Below are positions 17,812-28,649 of a DNA stretch of 64,000 bases, piece by piece. Every line of letters starts with the position of its first letter. Position 1 is the stretch's first letter. Where the stretch lies: positions 2,484,001 to 2,548,000 of the forward strand of contig NZ_CAESCH010000001.1 in the NCBI RefSeq assembly GCF_903166545.1, read 5' to 3'. Under the pieces are notes generated by a model. That model had not been told where the DNA came from. It saw only the letters and a program-made list of their open reading frames with translations, and made no database searches. This stretch comes from Metabacillus schmidteae (GTDB taxonomy: Bacteria; Bacillota; Bacilli; Bacillales; Bacillaceae). The position numbers were made by a program, and so were the translations under genes.

Positions 17812-17847
17812 AAAACATTACTGTCAAATGGCAGTAATGTTTTTTTA
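17812..17847 (+). terminator. Terminator ending the mnx-like operon
   Basis: AACATTACTG / CAGTAATGTT followed by TTTTTTA. It is the first intrinsic terminator after position 9941 on the plus strand, so genes 10988-17792 can be one transcript. Confidence 0.88.
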
Positions 17848-17932
17848 TACACCCAATTGTATCTTGATAAATATCATATATATACAAGTTTTCATAGAAT
17901 ACTTCTAAGACACGAAAATTGGAGTGTAGTAC

Positions 17933-19285
17933 ATGATAAAAATTGTCTATAATGCTAATGAAAAAATAAATACACGTTTTAACAAGGATAAAGAAGGCAA
18001 ATTAGAGCTTCCTAAAATACAATTATCAAAATCATTTCTTAGGAAGCATCAAATAAATACAAAGCATGTGTTTATCAAATTCGGGAATTGGTCTCAACGC
18101 TTTATGATAATGACGAATAATCATCTGTCTTTGAATGAAATCGGATTATCTAAAAATCTTCTTCCTTATAAAATCCCAGAGAGTATGCATTTAAACATAA
18201 AGGTGAATATGAATGTTATTCATATTGGACCATACATTGCATGTATCGTGAAAGATAAATTTCAACAAATAACGAAGAATACGTTAGAAATTTATAAAAA
18301 TCGATTTAAATTGGATGAAGATTACGGCAGATTTATTCTTATTTGTTCGAGTGACAGTATTGATATCAATAATCAACTCATTAAAGGTTATTATTATGGA
18401 ACGAATAAAATCAAAAATAGTTGGATTATTGATGAATTTCCTTATCCAGACTCATTTTTTAAAAAGATCCGGATTCCGCAAGAAAAAGAGATTTCATTAA
18501 AAGATGCTACTGGAAATAAACTTTTTAATACAAATTTTTTTAATAAATTTGAATTATGGGAAGCCTGTTTAGATGAACAGGTCAATCAGTTTCTCCCGGA
18601 AACCAAATTCTATAAATCATTTAATGATTTGGTTCAAATGATTCCAAAATATGAAACCATCTATATGAAGCCAATAAAAGGGTTGAAAGGGATTGGTATC
18701 TTTGTATTAAAGAAAGAAAAGGATGGCATTTTACTACTAAATAATAATAAAGAAAAGAAAATGTTCCATTCAATTCATAAATTAGGCCAGTATTTAGATC
18801 AGATTCTTCTAAATAAAGCCTATATTATTCAACAAGGTGTTCCAACAGTCTATAAAAACAAACAATTTGATTTTCGTTTATATTTTCAAAAGAACACCCA
18901 ACTTGAATGGGTATGTCAAGGGATAATTGGTAGAGTTGCTCAAGAGGACAGTATAGTTACAAACTTACAACATCTTGCCCATATTACAAGTGGCGAAAAA
19001 ACAATAAAAATTGTCTATAAAATGAGAGATTCAGAAGCAAAAAAAGTAATGAAAGATGCCGTTACAGCATGCATGAAAGTATGTGAAACAATAGATAAAA
19101 GATTAGGTCACTTTGGAGATGTTGCAATTGATGTTATTATTGATCATCATTTTAAACCATGGATTTTGGAAGTGAATAACCTTTATGGGAAAAAGAGTTT
19201 GCACCTTCTTCAGGAAAATGAATTATTAAATACGATTCACATAACACCTATTGAGTATGCATCAGTTTTGGCAGGTTTTAAATAA
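17933..19285 (+). CDS. YheC/YheD-type ATP-grasp spore-coat-associated protein
   Basis: 450 residues. The N-terminal ~200 residues are the YheC/D-specific region (SQRFMIMTNNHLSLNEIGLS). The C-terminal half is an ATP-grasp domain: IYMKPIKGLKGIGIFVL (lysine and glycine loop), FDFRLYFQKN and DVIIDHHFKPWILEVN (metal-binding Glu/Asn). B. subtilis YheC and YheD are endospore coat-associated proteins of unknown ligase activity. GGAG lies upstream of ATG 17933. Placement next to the multicopper oxidase operon fits a spore-surface role. A sigma-E-like CATAGAAT is present ~30 bases upstream but is weak. Family sure, reaction unknown. Confidence 0.88.
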   Translation: MIKIVYNANEKINTRFNKDKEGKLELPKIQLSKSFLRKHQINTKHVFIKFGNWSQRFMIMTNNHLSLNEIGLSKNLLPYKIPESMHLNIKVNMNVIHIGPYIACIVKDKFQQITKNTLEIYKNRFKLDEDYGRFILICSSDSIDINNQLIKGYYYGTNKIKNSWIIDEFPYPDSFFKKIRIPQEKEISLKDATGNKLFNTNFFNKFELWEACLDEQVNQFLPETKFYKSFNDLVQMIPKYETIYMKPIKGLKGIGIFVLKKEKDGILLLNNNKEKKMFHSIHKLGQYLDQILLNKAYIIQQGVPTVYKNKQFDFRLYFQKNTQLEWVCQGIIGRVAQEDSIVTNLQHLAHITSGEKTIKIVYKMRDSEAKKVMKDAVTACMKVCETIDKRLGHFGDVAIDVIIDHHFKPWILEVNNLYGKKSLHLLQENELLNTIHITPIEYASVLAGFK

Positions 19286-19383
19286 TAGATTTATAGTAAC
19301 TTCTAGTAACTGGTTAGTTTTTACCTAGTATCCCAAAAACTAGACTCGCATTTTATCTTTTTTCCGTGTAAAATTCTATTCAG

Positions 19384-19513
19384 TATGGATAAAGATTGTT
19401 TTCTTGTACTATAAACGATATACTTTTAAGTTGTATATTTAAATAATAATGAACATGTTTTGGATCTGTAAAAAATCGAATATCTATATATTGAATATGG
19501 ATAAAGATTGTTT
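19384..19513 (+). repeat. 18-bp direct repeat pair upstream of miaB
   Basis: TATGGATAAAGATTGTTT occurs at 19384-19401 and again at 19496-19513, just before the GAAAGGAG ribosome binding site of miaB. The region between is AT-rich with no gene. Confidence 0.7.
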
Positions 19514-19530
19514 GAAAGGAGATAAACACA

Positions 19531-21057
19531 ATGAACGAACAACAACGTAAGGAAAGCACTCAAGTAACTCCTTCGGACAAAAAATCCGATAAGGACTACA
19601 GCCAGTATTTCCAAACAGTATATATGCCACCTTCTTTAAAAGATGCGAAGAAACGTGGGAAAGAAGAAGTAAAGTATGATGGCTTCTCTATTCCTGAAGA
19701 GTTCAAAGGAATGGGACAAGGTCGCAAGTTCTATATTCGGACATATGGCTGTCAAATGAATGAGCATGATACAGAGGTAATGGCTGGAATCTTTATGGCT
19801 CTAGGCTACGAGCCAACTGATGGTGTCGAAGATGCAAATGTTATTTTGCTTAATACATGTGCCATTCGCGAAAACGCAGAAAACAAGGTATTTGGTGAGT
19901 TAGGCCATTTTAAAACATTGAAAAAGCAGAGACCCGATCTATTATTAGGTGTTTGTGGTTGTATGTCACAGGAAGAATCAGTTGTAAACCGTATACTAAA
20001 AGTACACCCATTTGTTGATATGATATTTGGGACTCATAATATTCACCGTTTACCTCAGATTTTAAACGAGGCGTATCTTTCAAAAGAAATGGTCGTAGAA
20101 GTATGGTCAAAAGAGGGAGATGTTATTGAAAATCTTCCAAAAGTTCGTAAAGGTAATATTAAAGCATGGGTAAATATTATGTACGGATGTGATAAGTTCT
20201 GTACGTACTGTATTGTTCCTTATACACGTGGTAAAGAGCGTAGTCGACGTCCTGAAGAAATTATTCAAGAGGTGCGCCATTTAGCAGCACAAGGATACCA
20301 GGAAATCACACTTCTTGGCCAAAACGTAAATGCATACGGGAAAGATTTTGAGGACATTGAATATGGATTAGGTGATTTAATGGACGAAATCCATAAAATT
20401 GATATTCCTAGAATCCGTTTCACAACAAGTCATCCTCGTGATTTTGATGATCATTTAATTGAAGTGTTGGCAAAGGGTGGAAACCTGTTAGATCATATTC
20501 ATTTACCTGTTCAGTCAGGTAGCTCCGAAATATTAAAAATTATGGCACGTAAATATTCACGTGAAAGCTACCTGGAGCTGGTACGCAAAATTAAAGAAGC
20601 AATGCCAAATGCATCTTTAACAACAGATATTATTGTAGGCTTCCCAAATGAAACAGAAGAACAATTTGAAGAAACACTTTCATTATATCGTGAAGTAGAA
20701 TTTGATAGTGCTTATACATTCATTTACTCTCCACGTGAAGGTACACCTGCAGCGAAAATGAAAGATAACGTACCGATGGAAGTGAAAAAGGAACGTCTTC
20801 AACGTCTTAATGCGGTAGTTAATGAGATTTCTGCTAAGAAATTAAAAGCATATGAAGGCCAAATTGTAAAAGTATTAGTTGAAGGGGAAAGCAAAAACAA
20901 TCCTGATGTTCTAGCAGGATATACAGAGAAAAGTAAGCTAGTAAATTTTAGAGCACCTAAGTCAGCAATCGGAAAAATTGTAAAAGTGAAAATTACAAAA
21001 GCAAAAACTTGGACATTAGACGGAGAAATGGTAGAAGAAGCGGTTGAGGTGAAATGA
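19531..21057 (+). CDS. miaB: tRNA-2-methylthio-N6-dimethylallyladenosine synthase
   Basis: 508 residues, radical-SAM methylthiotransferase acting at A37 of tRNAs previously modified by MiaA (also in this window at 27673). Domains in order: N-terminal UPF0004 domain with cluster cysteines ([30 protein letters not shown]), radical SAM motif C220-x3-C224-x2-C227 in [10 protein letters not shown], and a C-terminal TRAM domain ([13 protein letters not shown]). GAAAGGAG precedes ATG 19531. It is followed with one base between by ymcA, as in B. subtilis ymcB-ymcA. Very sure. Confidence 0.96.
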   Translation: MNEQQRKESTQVTPSDKKSDKDYSQYFQTVYMPPSLKDAKKRGKEEVKYDGFSIPEEFKGMGQGRKFYIRTYGCQMNEHDTEVMAGIFMALGYEPTDGVEDANVILLNTCAIRENAENKVFGELGHFKTLKKQRPDLLLGVCGCMSQEESVVNRILKVHPFVDMIFGTHNIHRLPQILNEAYLSKEMVVEVWSKEGDVIENLPKVRKGNIKAWVNIMYGCDKFCTYCIVPYTRGKERSRRPEEIIQEVRHLAAQGYQEITLLGQNVNAYGKDFEDIEYGLGDLMDEIHKIDIPRIRFTTSHPRDFDDHLIEVLAKGGNLLDHIHLPVQSGSSEILKIMARKYSRESYLELVRKIKEAMPNASLTTDIIVGFPNETEEQFEETLSLYREVEFDSAYTFIYSPREGTPAAKMKDNVPMEVKKERLQRLNAVVNEISAKKLKAYEGQIVKVLVEGESKNNPDVLAGYTEKSKLVNFRAPKSAIGKIVKVKITKAKTWTLDGEMVEEAVEVK

Positions 21058-21058
21058 G

Positions 21059-21493
21059 ATGACAACAACTTATACAAAAGATGATATCGTAGCAAAAGCA
21101 CGTGAACTTGCCCAAATGATTTCTGAATCTAAAGAAGTGGATTTCTTTAAACGTGCAGAAGCACAACTTAATGAAAATCAAAAAGTACGTGAAATGATTG
21201 CAAGTATTAAAAGCTTACAAAAACAAGCAGTAAACTTCCAACACTATGGAAAACATGAAGCGTTAAAGCAAGTTGAAGCTAAGATTGATAATATTCAAGC
21301 TGAATTAGACGAGATTCCGATCATTCAAGAATTTAAAGAATCTCAAGTTGAAGTAAATGATTTGCTTCAGTTAGTTTCACATACAATTTCAAATAAAGTG
21401 ACAAATGAAATTATCACGTCAACTGGCGGAGACTTACTACAAGGGGAAACTGGATCAAAACTAAGAAATTCTCCTGGCAGTAGTTGTTCTTAA
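21059..21493 (+). CDS. ymcA: RicA (YmcA) subunit of the Ric complex
   Basis: 144 residues, alpha-helical YlbF/YmcA family. In B. subtilis YmcA acts with YlbF and YaaT as an Fe-S-containing complex that aids RNase Y-dependent mRNA maturation, biofilm formation, competence and sporulation; RNase Y itself is encoded at the start of this window. The C-terminus ends GSSCS with a cysteine close to the end. Start ATG 21059 follows the miaB stop by one base with GAGGTGA inside miaB, so it is translationally coupled. Sure. Confidence 0.93.
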   Translation: MTTTYTKDDIVAKARELAQMISESKEVDFFKRAEAQLNENQKVREMIASIKSLQKQAVNFQHYGKHEALKQVEAKIDNIQAELDEIPIIQEFKESQVEVNDLLQLVSHTISNKVTNEIITSTGGDLLQGETGSKLRNSPGSSCS

Positions 21494-21524
21494 TTGCACA
21501 ATATCATATTTAGCTATTACGATG

Positions 21525-21556
21525 GGATTCGAATTGTATATTCGAATCCTTTTTCC
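21525..21556 (+). terminator. Terminator of miaB-ymcA
   Basis: GGATTCGAAT / ATTCGAATCC perfect 10-bp stem, then TTTTTCC. Confidence 0.88.
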
Positions 21557-21704
21557 ATTTGTAAGTAAAATTAGGCATAAGTTTTATTCATTCCTCATAC
21601 ATTTTTTTGAAAAGCCTTTGTTTTATTAAGGGATTTTCTGTGTCAAATTCAAATAAAAATAGGCCATTATTTTTTTATTATCCATGCACCTTTTTTTATT
21701 TTTA

Positions 21705-21734
21705 GGCACATATTCTATAACCCTAGCATACAAT
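21705..21734 (+). promoter_or_regulatory. Sigma-E-type promoter of cotE
   Basis: GGCACATATT (to 21714), 12 bases, CATACAAT (21727-21734). The -10 is a perfect sigma-E box, and cotE P1 of B. subtilis is sigma-E dependent. The ~360-base gene-free stretch 21494-21851 holds the ymcA terminator, this promoter and nothing else recognised. Confidence 0.55.
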
Positions 21735-21851
21735 GTACTATACGTTACATGTGTTGGCGTAACATGTCATGCATTCATTTAATTACTTAGCACACCTGGT
21801 ATTAGCCTAGCATAGGATTAAATGAAGATTTATTGAGGAGGGTATGCTCGA

Positions 21852-22394
21852 ATGTCTGAATACAGAGAAATTATTACGAAAGCTGTTGTTGCAAAAGGAC
21901 GTAAATTTTCACAATGCACACATACGATTTCACCATCGCAAAAACCAGCGAGCATTTTAGGTGGTTGGATTATTAACCATAATTATGATGCTCAAAAGAA
22001 TGGCAGAACAGTTGAAGTAGAAGGTACTTATGATATTAACGTATGGTATTCTTACAACGAAAATACAAAAACAGAAGTTGTAACAGAACGCGTTGAATAT
22101 GTGGATATCATAAAATTGCGATATAAAGATGATAATTTTATTGATGATGAACATGAAGTTATCTGTAAAGCCCTTCAACAACCAAACTGCCTGGAAGTGA
22201 CAATTTCACCTAATGGGAACAAGATTATCGTTCAAGCAGAACGCGAACACCTTGCTGAAGTTATCGGTGAAACAAAAGTATGTGTTCACGTGAATCCGGA
22301 AGGCTGCGAAGATGATGAAGATTGGGAAGAAGAATTAGATGATGAGTTTGAAGATTTGAATCCGGAATTTTTAGTTGGAGATGTTGAAGAATAA
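21852..22394 (+). CDS. cotE: Outer spore coat morphogenetic protein CotE
   Basis: 180 residues, the usual CotE length. It organises assembly of the outer coat on the SpoIVA/inner-coat scaffold in the mother cell. The protein begins [20 protein letters not shown], has the conserved [12 protein letters not shown] and VEYVDII segments, and ends in the characteristic strongly acidic tail ([16 protein letters not shown]). AGGAGGG precedes ATG 21852. Context ymcA-cotE-mutS is as in B. subtilis. In this organism CotE may anchor the layer carrying the Mnx-like oxidase, an inference. Confidence 0.96.
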   Translation: MSEYREIITKAVVAKGRKFSQCTHTISPSQKPASILGGWIINHNYDAQKNGRTVEVEGTYDINVWYSYNENTKTEVVTERVEYVDIIKLRYKDDNFIDDEHEVICKALQQPNCLEVTISPNGNKIIVQAEREHLAEVIGETKVCVHVNPEGCEDDEDWEEELDDEFEDLNPEFLVGDVEE

Positions 22395-22425
22395 CTAGGG
22401 GGGGAAGCAACCTCCTAGTTTTTTT
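22394..22425 (+). terminator. Terminator of cotE
   Basis: ACTAGGGGGG / CCTCCTAGT with loop around AAGCAA, then TTTTTTT. Confidence 0.85.
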
Positions 22426-22478
22426 ATATGTATATACATATAAATATAAGACTTATTTACGTAAATTCCCTATTAGCT

Positions 22479-22548
22479 AATACCACAGTTATTTGTCGAT
22501 TTATGTTATAATGATCTGTATGAAAAAATGCACGTTAACAGTGGTATT
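22479..22548. repeat. Inverted repeat bracketing the mutS promoter region
   Basis: AATACCACAGTTA (22479-22491) is the inverted partner of TAACAGTGGTATT (22536-22548) with one central mismatch; a TATAAT-like box (22507-22512) lies between. The right arm ends just before the GGAGG of mutS. Confidence 0.6.
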
Positions 22549-22559
22549 GGAGGTTTAAC

Positions 22560-25157
22560 ATGGCTACTTATACGCCGATGATACAGCAATATTTAAAGAT
22601 TAAGGCAGATTATGAAGATGCCTTTTTATTTTTTCGTTTAGGAGATTTTTACGAAATGTTCTTCCAGGATGCAATTTCTGCATCGCAAGAGCTTGAAATT
22701 ACATTAACAAGTCGTGACGGTGGGGGAGAAGAGCGAATTCCGATGTGTGGAGTTCCTTACCATTCTGCACCGAATTATATAGAACAGCTTATATCAAAAG
22801 GATTTAAGGTAGCAATTTGTGAGCAAACAGAAGATCCAAAGCAGGCAAAGGGTGTCGTAAGAAGAGAAGTTGTCCAGCTTATTACACCTGGTACTGTGAT
22901 GGATGGGAAAGGCATTCAAGACAAAGAGAATAATTATATTGCTTCCATTTCTGTTTTCGAAAATCAATTTGGTTTAGCTCTTAGTGATTTAACAACAGGC
23001 GAAAACCTGGTTGCTCTTTGCATGAGTTTTGATGAGCTGCTGAATGAGATTTACTCTGTTGGTGCAAAAGAAATAGTAATATCAAATGATTTAGCGGAAG
23101 AGTGGAAAAAACAAATAATTGATCGCTGTCAAGCAACATTGTCCTATCAGCCACAATCTCTTATTCCGGACAACTTTAAATCATTACTCAGTGATGTAAA
23201 TGATGACCGTCTTGGTACAACATTTGCAAAGCTTATCACATATCTTGAACGGACCCAAAAGCGTAGTCTTGATCATTTACAAAATGTAAAAGTGTATTAT
23301 CTCCAAGACGCAATGAAAATTGACCTGTTTTCAAAACGGAATCTTGAGTTAACGGAAACCATTCGTTCTAAAGGGAAAAAAGGCTCCTTGCTATGGCTCT
23401 TAGATGAAACGAAAACAGCGATGGGAGGCAGATTGTTAAAACAGTGGGTAGACAAGCCTCTTGTTAATCGTGAACAAATAGAAGAACGATTGATGATGGT
23501 TGAAACATTAATAGATCATTATTTTGAGAGAGAAGAGTTAAGAGAGCTTCTTAAAGAGGTATATGACCTTGAAAGATTAGCAGGCAGGGTGGCGTTTGGA
23601 AACGTAAATGCGAGAGATTTAATCCAATTAAAAAAATCATTACAACAGGTTCCTTCCATTGTGGAGCTTTGTTCAGGCTTACAGAATGACCACTTCACTT
23701 TAAGGAAACTTGACTCTTGTACTGACTTAGCAGCACTCCTTGAAGAAAGTATCATTGATCATCCACCCCTTTCTGTTAAAGAAGGAAATATAATAAAAGA
23801 TGGATACCATCAGCAATTAGATCAATATCGTGATGCCAGTCGCAACGGAAAGACATGGATTGCTCAATTAGAGCAGCAAGAGCGTCAAAAAACAGGGATC
23901 AAGTCGTTAAAAATTGGCTATAACAAAGTGTTCGGCTATTATATCGAAGTAACAAGAGCAAATCTTCACCTTTTAGAAGAAGGCATGTATGAAAGAAAAC
24001 AAACCTTATCAAATGCTGAGCGATTTATTACACCGGCTCTTAAGGAAAAAGAATCACTAATATTAGAGGCAGAAGAGAAAATTGTTGAACTTGAATATCA
24101 ATTATTTACTGAAATTCGTGAGAAGATTAAGCAATATATTCCTAGACTACAAGAATTGGCTAAACGTATAAGTGAACTAGATGTGTTACAATGCTTTGCG
24201 ACAGTAAGTGAAAACCGACATTATTGTAAGCCTCATTTTTCTAAGAATAACGAGTTATTTATAAAAGACGGTCGTCATCCAGTTGTTGAAAAAGTGATGG
24301 ATTCCCAAGAATATGTTGCGAATGATTGCTATTTCAGTAAAGAACGTCAAATGTTGCTAATTACAGGACCAAACATGTCGGGTAAGAGCACGTATATGCG
24401 TCAAGTAGCATTAACGGTGATATTAGCACAAATCGGATGTTATGTACCTGCCTCTGAAGCAGTGCTGCCGATTTTTGATCAAATTTTCACGAGAATTGGA
24501 GCAGCAGATGATCTCATTTCAGGTCAAAGTACATTTATGGTGGAAATGCTGGAAGCGAAAAATGCAATTGCTCATGCTACTTCACAAAGTTTAATTCTTT
24601 TTGATGAAATTGGAAGAGGTACATCAACCTATGATGGGATGGCACTTGCCCAAGCAATTATTGAACATATACACGAACAAATTGGTGCAAAAACATTATT
24701 CTCAACACATTATCATGAGCTAACAATACTTGAAACACAATTAAGCTCATTAAAAAATATTCACGTTAAAGCGATTGAAGAGAATGGTAAAGTTGTGTTT
24801 CTACACAAAATTGAAGAGGGCGCAGCAGATAAAAGCTATGGTATTCATGTTGCAGAGCTTGCGGAGCTTCCAGGTTCACTCATTATGAGAGCTAAACAGA
24901 TTTTAACAGAATTAGAACAAGATCGTACAGATTCTCAAGTACTGCCTCAAATGAAAAAACCAGTGGTGAAAGAGGAATCTCATGAGGATTCACAGCTATC
25001 TTTATTCCCTGATGAAAAACCGGTCCTTGTAAAAGAACCAGTTTTGACTAAAAAGGAGAAATCCGTTCTTGAACTATTAAAATCGTTGAATCTGTTAGAA
25101 ATGACACCTCTTGATGCGATGAATGAACTTTATCAGTTACAAAAAAAGGTAAAATAG
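22560..25157 (+). CDS. mutS: DNA mismatch repair protein MutS
   Basis: 865 residues. It recognises base mismatches and recruits MutL. The mismatch-contacting Phe-x-Glu is in the N-terminal domain (LGDFYEMF). The ATPase domain has Walker [10 protein letters not shown] (603-611), [14 protein letters not shown] (Walker B and signature) and [11 protein letters not shown] 22560 follows GGAGG. A beta-clamp binding-like segment QLSLFPDE is present near the C-terminus. Followed 38 bases later by mutL as an operon. Very sure. Confidence 0.97.
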   Translation: MATYTPMIQQYLKIKADYEDAFLFFRLGDFYEMFFQDAISASQELEITLTSRDGGGEERIPMCGVPYHSAPNYIEQLISKGFKVAICEQTEDPKQAKGVVRREVVQLITPGTVMDGKGIQDKENNYIASISVFENQFGLALSDLTTGENLVALCMSFDELLNEIYSVGAKEIVISNDLAEEWKKQIIDRCQATLSYQPQSLIPDNFKSLLSDVNDDRLGTTFAKLITYLERTQKRSLDHLQNVKVYYLQDAMKIDLFSKRNLELTETIRSKGKKGSLLWLLDETKTAMGGRLLKQWVDKPLVNREQIEERLMMVETLIDHYFEREELRELLKEVYDLERLAGRVAFGNVNARDLIQLKKSLQQVPSIVELCSGLQNDHFTLRKLDSCTDLAALLEESIIDHPPLSVKEGNIIKDGYHQQLDQYRDASRNGKTWIAQLEQQERQKTGIKSLKIGYNKVFGYYIEVTRANLHLLEEGMYERKQTLSNAERFITPALKEKESLILEAEEKIVELEYQLFTEIREKIKQYIPRLQELAKRISELDVLQCFATVSENRHYCKPHFSKNNELFIKDGRHPVVEKVMDSQEYVANDCYFSKERQMLLITGPNMSGKSTYMRQVALTVILAQIGCYVPASEAVLPIFDQIFTRIGAADDLISGQSTFMVEMLEAKNAIAHATSQSLILFDEIGRGTSTYDGMALAQAIIEHIHEQIGAKTLFSTHYHELTILETQLSSLKNIHVKAIEENGKVVFLHKIEEGAADKSYGIHVAELAELPGSLIMRAKQILTELEQDRTDSQVLPQMKKPVVKEESHEDSQLSLFPDEKPVLVKEPVLTKKEKSVLELLKSLNLLEMTPLDAMNELYQLQKKVK

Positions 25158-25195
25158 TTTTAAAGAGATAAGCAAAGATTAAAGGCGGTGAAAAC

Positions 25196-27097
25196 ATGGG
25201 GAAAATAATACGTCTAGACGATATGCTTTCAAACAAAATTGCAGCTGGTGAAGTAGTTGAGCGACCTGCATCAGTTGTCAAAGAATTGCTGGAAAATGCA
25301 ATTGATGCAAATAGTACAGTTGTTGAAATTGATATTGAGGAAGCTGGCTTAAGTAAAATCCGAATTGTTGATAATGGAGACGGAATTGAACCAGATGATT
25401 GCCTTAATGCTTTTCATCGTCACGCTACAAGTAAAATAAAAGATGAGAATGACCTGTTCAGAATAAGAACATTAGGCTTCAGGGGTGAGGCTTTACCAAG
25501 TATCGCCTCAGTTTCGTTATTAGAAATGAAGACAAGCACAGGAGAAGGGGCAGGTACACATCTTATCTTAACCGGCGGAAAGATTGAAAAACATGAGTCA
25601 ACCTCCAGTAGAAAAGGAACTGACATCACAGTAAGAAATCTTTTTTTTAATACCCCTGCACGATTAAAATATATGAAAACTGTACACACAGAGCTAGGAA
25701 ACATTTCAGATATCGTCAATCGAATAGCCCTTGCTCATCCTGAAGTTTCCATTCGATTAGTTCATAATGGAAAGAAGCTTCTTCATACAACCGGGAATGG
25801 AGATGTTCGTCAAGTCTTAGCTTCAATCTATGGACTTTCAATAGCGAAAAAAATGAAAAAACTATCTTTAGAATCATTAGATTTTGAGATTAATGGTTTT
25901 TTAGCATTACCTGAAATAACACGTGCTTCCCGAAATTATATTTCTACCATTATTAATGGTCGCTTTATTAAAAATTATCCTTTAGTAAAGGCAATTCAAC
26001 AAGGATACCATACATTGCTGCCAATCGGGCGTTTTCCTATCGTCTTCTTAGAAATCACCATGGACCCATTACTAGTAGATGTGAATGTACATCCATCAAA
26101 GCTTGAAGTACGACTCAGTAAGGAAGCGGAACTAAATGAATTAATTACAAATGGAATTAAGGATGTGTTTAGGCAGCAACAGTTGATACCATCAGTAGAC
26201 ATTCCAAAAACAAAAACGGTGAAAACAACTGACCATCAACAACAATTTTCATTTGAACACCATGCTGAAGCAGTGGCGAAAACTGAGCCCATTTTGTATG
26301 ATTCTGTAAAAAGTTCAATTGTAAAAGAAACGATGAACACGCAGCAGACCGAAGCAGAGCCGTTTTACCCAATGGATAACAATGCAACAGAAGAAGATCA
26401 TGATGAAATAGAAACAGAAGTGCATGAACATATTATGCATGTTTCTCAAATGGAGCCTAATCATATTGAACAACCTCAGAATGATGAAGAGGAAATTGTT
26501 TTTCAGCAGGAAAATCGAGTTCCTCCGCTATATCCAATAGGTCAAATGCATGGAACATATATATTGGCGCAAAATGATCAAGGACTCTTTATTATTGATC
26601 AACATGCAGCACAGGAACGTATTAAGTATGAATTCTATCGTGAAAAAGTTGGTCAAGTTCATTCTGAGGTTCAGGAGCTATTAGTTCCATTAACGTTTGA
26701 GTATTCCAATGTTGAAGCAATGATTATTGAAGAACACTTAGATACTTTAGCAGGCGTTGGGATTTTTCTAGAACCTTTTGGTCGTAACAGTTATATTGTG
26801 CGCTCACATCCACAATGGTTTCCTAAAGGTGATGAAGCCATAACAATTGAGGAAATCATTCAGCAAGTGCTTGATGATAAGAAAATTAATATTAAAAAGC
26901 TTCGAGAAGAAGCGGCCATTATGATGAGTTGTAAAGCATCCATTAAGGCCAATCATCACTTGAGAAATGATGAGATATTCGCCTTATTGGAGACGTTAAG
27001 AAAGTCATCGGACCCATTTACATGCCCGCATGGACGGCCAATTATTGTTCATTATTCTACGTATGAAATGGAAAAGATGTTTAAGCGTGTAATGTAG
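25196..27097 (+). CDS. mutL: DNA mismatch repair endonuclease MutL
   Basis: 633 residues. The N-terminal GHKL ATPase has [14 protein letters not shown] and [11 protein letters not shown] glutamate-rich linker (~residues 340-440) leads to the C-terminal nicking domain with the metal motif [12 protein letters not shown] (D468 onward), [11 protein letters not shown] and CPHGRP, all characteristic of endonuclease-type MutL in species lacking MutH. GGCGGTG precedes ATG 25196. Works with MutS directly upstream. A strong terminator follows. Very sure. Confidence 0.97.
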   Translation: MGKIIRLDDMLSNKIAAGEVVERPASVVKELLENAIDANSTVVEIDIEEAGLSKIRIVDNGDGIEPDDCLNAFHRHATSKIKDENDLFRIRTLGFRGEALPSIASVSLLEMKTSTGEGAGTHLILTGGKIEKHESTSSRKGTDITVRNLFFNTPARLKYMKTVHTELGNISDIVNRIALAHPEVSIRLVHNGKKLLHTTGNGDVRQVLASIYGLSIAKKMKKLSLESLDFEINGFLALPEITRASRNYISTIINGRFIKNYPLVKAIQQGYHTLLPIGRFPIVFLEITMDPLLVDVNVHPSKLEVRLSKEAELNELITNGIKDVFRQQQLIPSVDIPKTKTVKTTDHQQQFSFEHHAEAVAKTEPILYDSVKSSIVKETMNTQQTEAEPFYPMDNNATEEDHDEIETEVHEHIMHVSQMEPNHIEQPQNDEEEIVFQQENRVPPLYPIGQMHGTYILAQNDQGLFIIDQHAAQERIKYEFYREKVGQVHSEVQELLVPLTFEYSNVEAMIIEEHLDTLAGVGIFLEPFGRNSYIVRSHPQWFPKGDEAITIEEIIQQVLDDKKINIKKLREEAAIMMSCKASIKANHHLRNDEIFALLETLRKSSDPFTCPHGRPIIVHYSTYEMEKMFKRVM

Positions 27098-27104
27098 TAA
27101 ATTA

Positions 27105-27142
27105 GGTAAAGCTCTTTATACAGAAGAGCTTTACCTTTTTTA
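27105..27142 (+). terminator. Terminator of mutSL
   Basis: GGTAAAGCTCTT / AAGAGCTTTACC, then TTTTTTATT. Confidence 0.9.
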
Positions 27143-27221
27143 TTATGACATATAGTTTTGTTTTTATTTTTTAACCAAATATAAGAGTTCTGAATATAAT
27201 ACCCAAAAAGGAGGGATTGTC

Positions 27222-27395
27222 ATGTTTATTGAACTAATTATTTACATGATGATTGGGATCGTCTTCGCATTTTATAAATTTAAGAAAATTAATAAAATTA
27301 AGGTAATTTTAACAGTCCTTTTTTGGCCAATAGTTTTGTTGGATTCTTATATAGAGCTAGTTCAAAAGATTAAATATAAAAACAGGAACCGATAA
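27222..27395 (+). CDS. 57-residue hydrophobic membrane protein
   Basis: A short gene with an excellent ribosome binding site (AAAGGAGGG, six bases before ATG 27222) and its own terminator. The protein starts MFIELIIYMMIGIVFAFYKF, has a second hydrophobic stretch (VILTVLFWPIVLLDSY) separated by basic residues, and ends in a Lys/Arg-rich tail. It is predicted to span the membrane twice. No family recognised. Placed between mutL and miaA, where B. subtilis has unrelated genes. Real by signals; function unknown. Confidence 0.7.
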   Translation: MFIELIIYMMIGIVFAFYKFKKINKIKVILTVLFWPIVLLDSYIELVQKIKYKNRNR

Positions 27396-27421
27396 GTCCT
27401 CATAATTGAGGGCTTTTATTT
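27395..27421 (+). terminator. Terminator of the 57-residue membrane protein gene
   Basis: AGTCCTCA / TGAGGGCT with TAAT loop, then TTTATTTTA. Confidence 0.7.
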
Positions 27422-27427
27422 TAATTT

Positions 27428-27590
27428 AAAAGACTTTATATACGGAATGCAGGTTATTTATCATCGGGTTAAACAATAATAATATTATGTAAACAAAATA
27501 AGGTCTTTTATCTTTTTTGTTTTCGATAATATTATTATGTAAACTGACTAAAGTATTCCTAACACATATGTTTACAATTATGTTAAAAAG
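27428..27590 (+). promoter_or_regulatory. AT-rich region with repeated ATGTAAAC motifs before miaA
   Basis: The gene-free stretch 27422-27672 holds two near-identical blocks ending ATTATGTAAAC (near 27483-27496 and 27532-27545), plus an inverted GTTTACA near 27570. An inverted pair AAAAGACTTTAT / ATAAGGTCTTTT is followed by ATCTTTTTT, which could be a long-looped terminator or attenuator. No promoter can be fixed with confidence. Confidence 0.35.
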
Positions 27591-27672
27591 GAAACAATAA
27601 ACTGGTGTTCATATCGGTCACATGATAAGATGATGAACGTAGAATCTATTTGCTTTGAAAGAGTGGTTGTGA

Positions 27673-28611
27673 TTGGATAGAAAGAAACTCGTTGTCATCA
27701 TTGGACCAACAGCAGTTGGGAAAACTAAACTTAGTATTGAAATTGCACATCGATTAAATGGAGAAATAATCAGTGGAGATTCAATGCAAATTTATAAAGG
27801 AATGGACATAGGAACAGCTAAGATAACCAAAGAAGAAATGGAAGGGGTTCCACATCATCTTATTGACATTAAAGAACCTGATGATGATTATTCAGTTGCT
27901 GAATTCCAAGAAACAGTCAGACCATTAATTGATGTAATAATGGATAAAAACAAGATGCCGATGATAGTTGGTGGGACTGGCCTTTACATACAATCTGTAC
28001 TATATGATTATCAGTTTACAGAGTCTCCATCTGATCCAGAATTTCGAAAAAGGCTGGAATTAGAACTGCAGCAAAAAGGTGAGCAGGCGATTCATCAATT
28101 ATTAGCTCAAGTGGATCCTGAGTCTGCCAAAAAGATACATCCGAATAACACAAGAAGAGTAATTAGAGCTCTTGAGATTTTCCATTGTACAAACATTCCG
28201 ATGGACGATCACCTAAAACAACAGGAAAATAAGTTGTTGTATGATGTTGCTTTAATTGGTTTAACAATGGATCGCGATGTTTTGTATCAACGTATTAATC
28301 ACCGGGTGGATTTAATGGTTAAAAATGGTCTCATGAATGAAGTAAAACACTTCTATGATCTGGGATTGAGAGATACACAGTCAATAAAAGCAATTGGATA
28401 TAAAGAAATATATGACTATTTTGATGGAAAAGTATCGTATGATGAAGCACTGAATCAATTAAAACAAAACTCTAGAAGATATGCCAAACGTCAATTAACA
28501 TGGTTTCGAAACAAACTTGATGTCAACTGGTTTGATATGACACCACCGTTAAAACATGAACAAATGGTGGATGAAATTTTTTCATACATAGCAGGAAAGC
28601 TTAAACTTTAA
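27673..28611 (+). CDS. miaA: tRNA dimethylallyltransferase
   Basis: 312 residues. It transfers dimethylallyl from DMAPP to A37 of tRNAs reading UNN codons, producing the substrate of MiaB. P-loop GPTAVGKTK at residues 11-19, [17 protein letters not shown] (substrate loop), GGTGLYIQ and a C-terminal [14 protein letters not shown] segment are all diagnostic. Start TTG 27673 follows AGAGTGG at good spacing; a GTG just before runs into a stop. Followed by hfq 38 bases on, as in B. subtilis ymaA-miaA-hfq order. Very sure. Confidence 0.96.
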   Translation: MDRKKLVVIIGPTAVGKTKLSIEIAHRLNGEIISGDSMQIYKGMDIGTAKITKEEMEGVPHHLIDIKEPDDDYSVAEFQETVRPLIDVIMDKNKMPMIVGGTGLYIQSVLYDYQFTESPSDPEFRKRLELELQQKGEQAIHQLLAQVDPESAKKIHPNNTRRVIRALEIFHCTNIPMDDHLKQQENKLLYDVALIGLTMDRDVLYQRINHRVDLMVKNGLMNEVKHFYDLGLRDTQSIKAIGYKEIYDYFDGKVSYDEALNQLKQNSRRYAKRQLTWFRNKLDVNWFDMTPPLKHEQMVDEIFSYIAGKLKL

Positions 28612-28649
28612 TCGAATTAAAAGGTATAGAGAAAAGAGGAGGACGAAAC

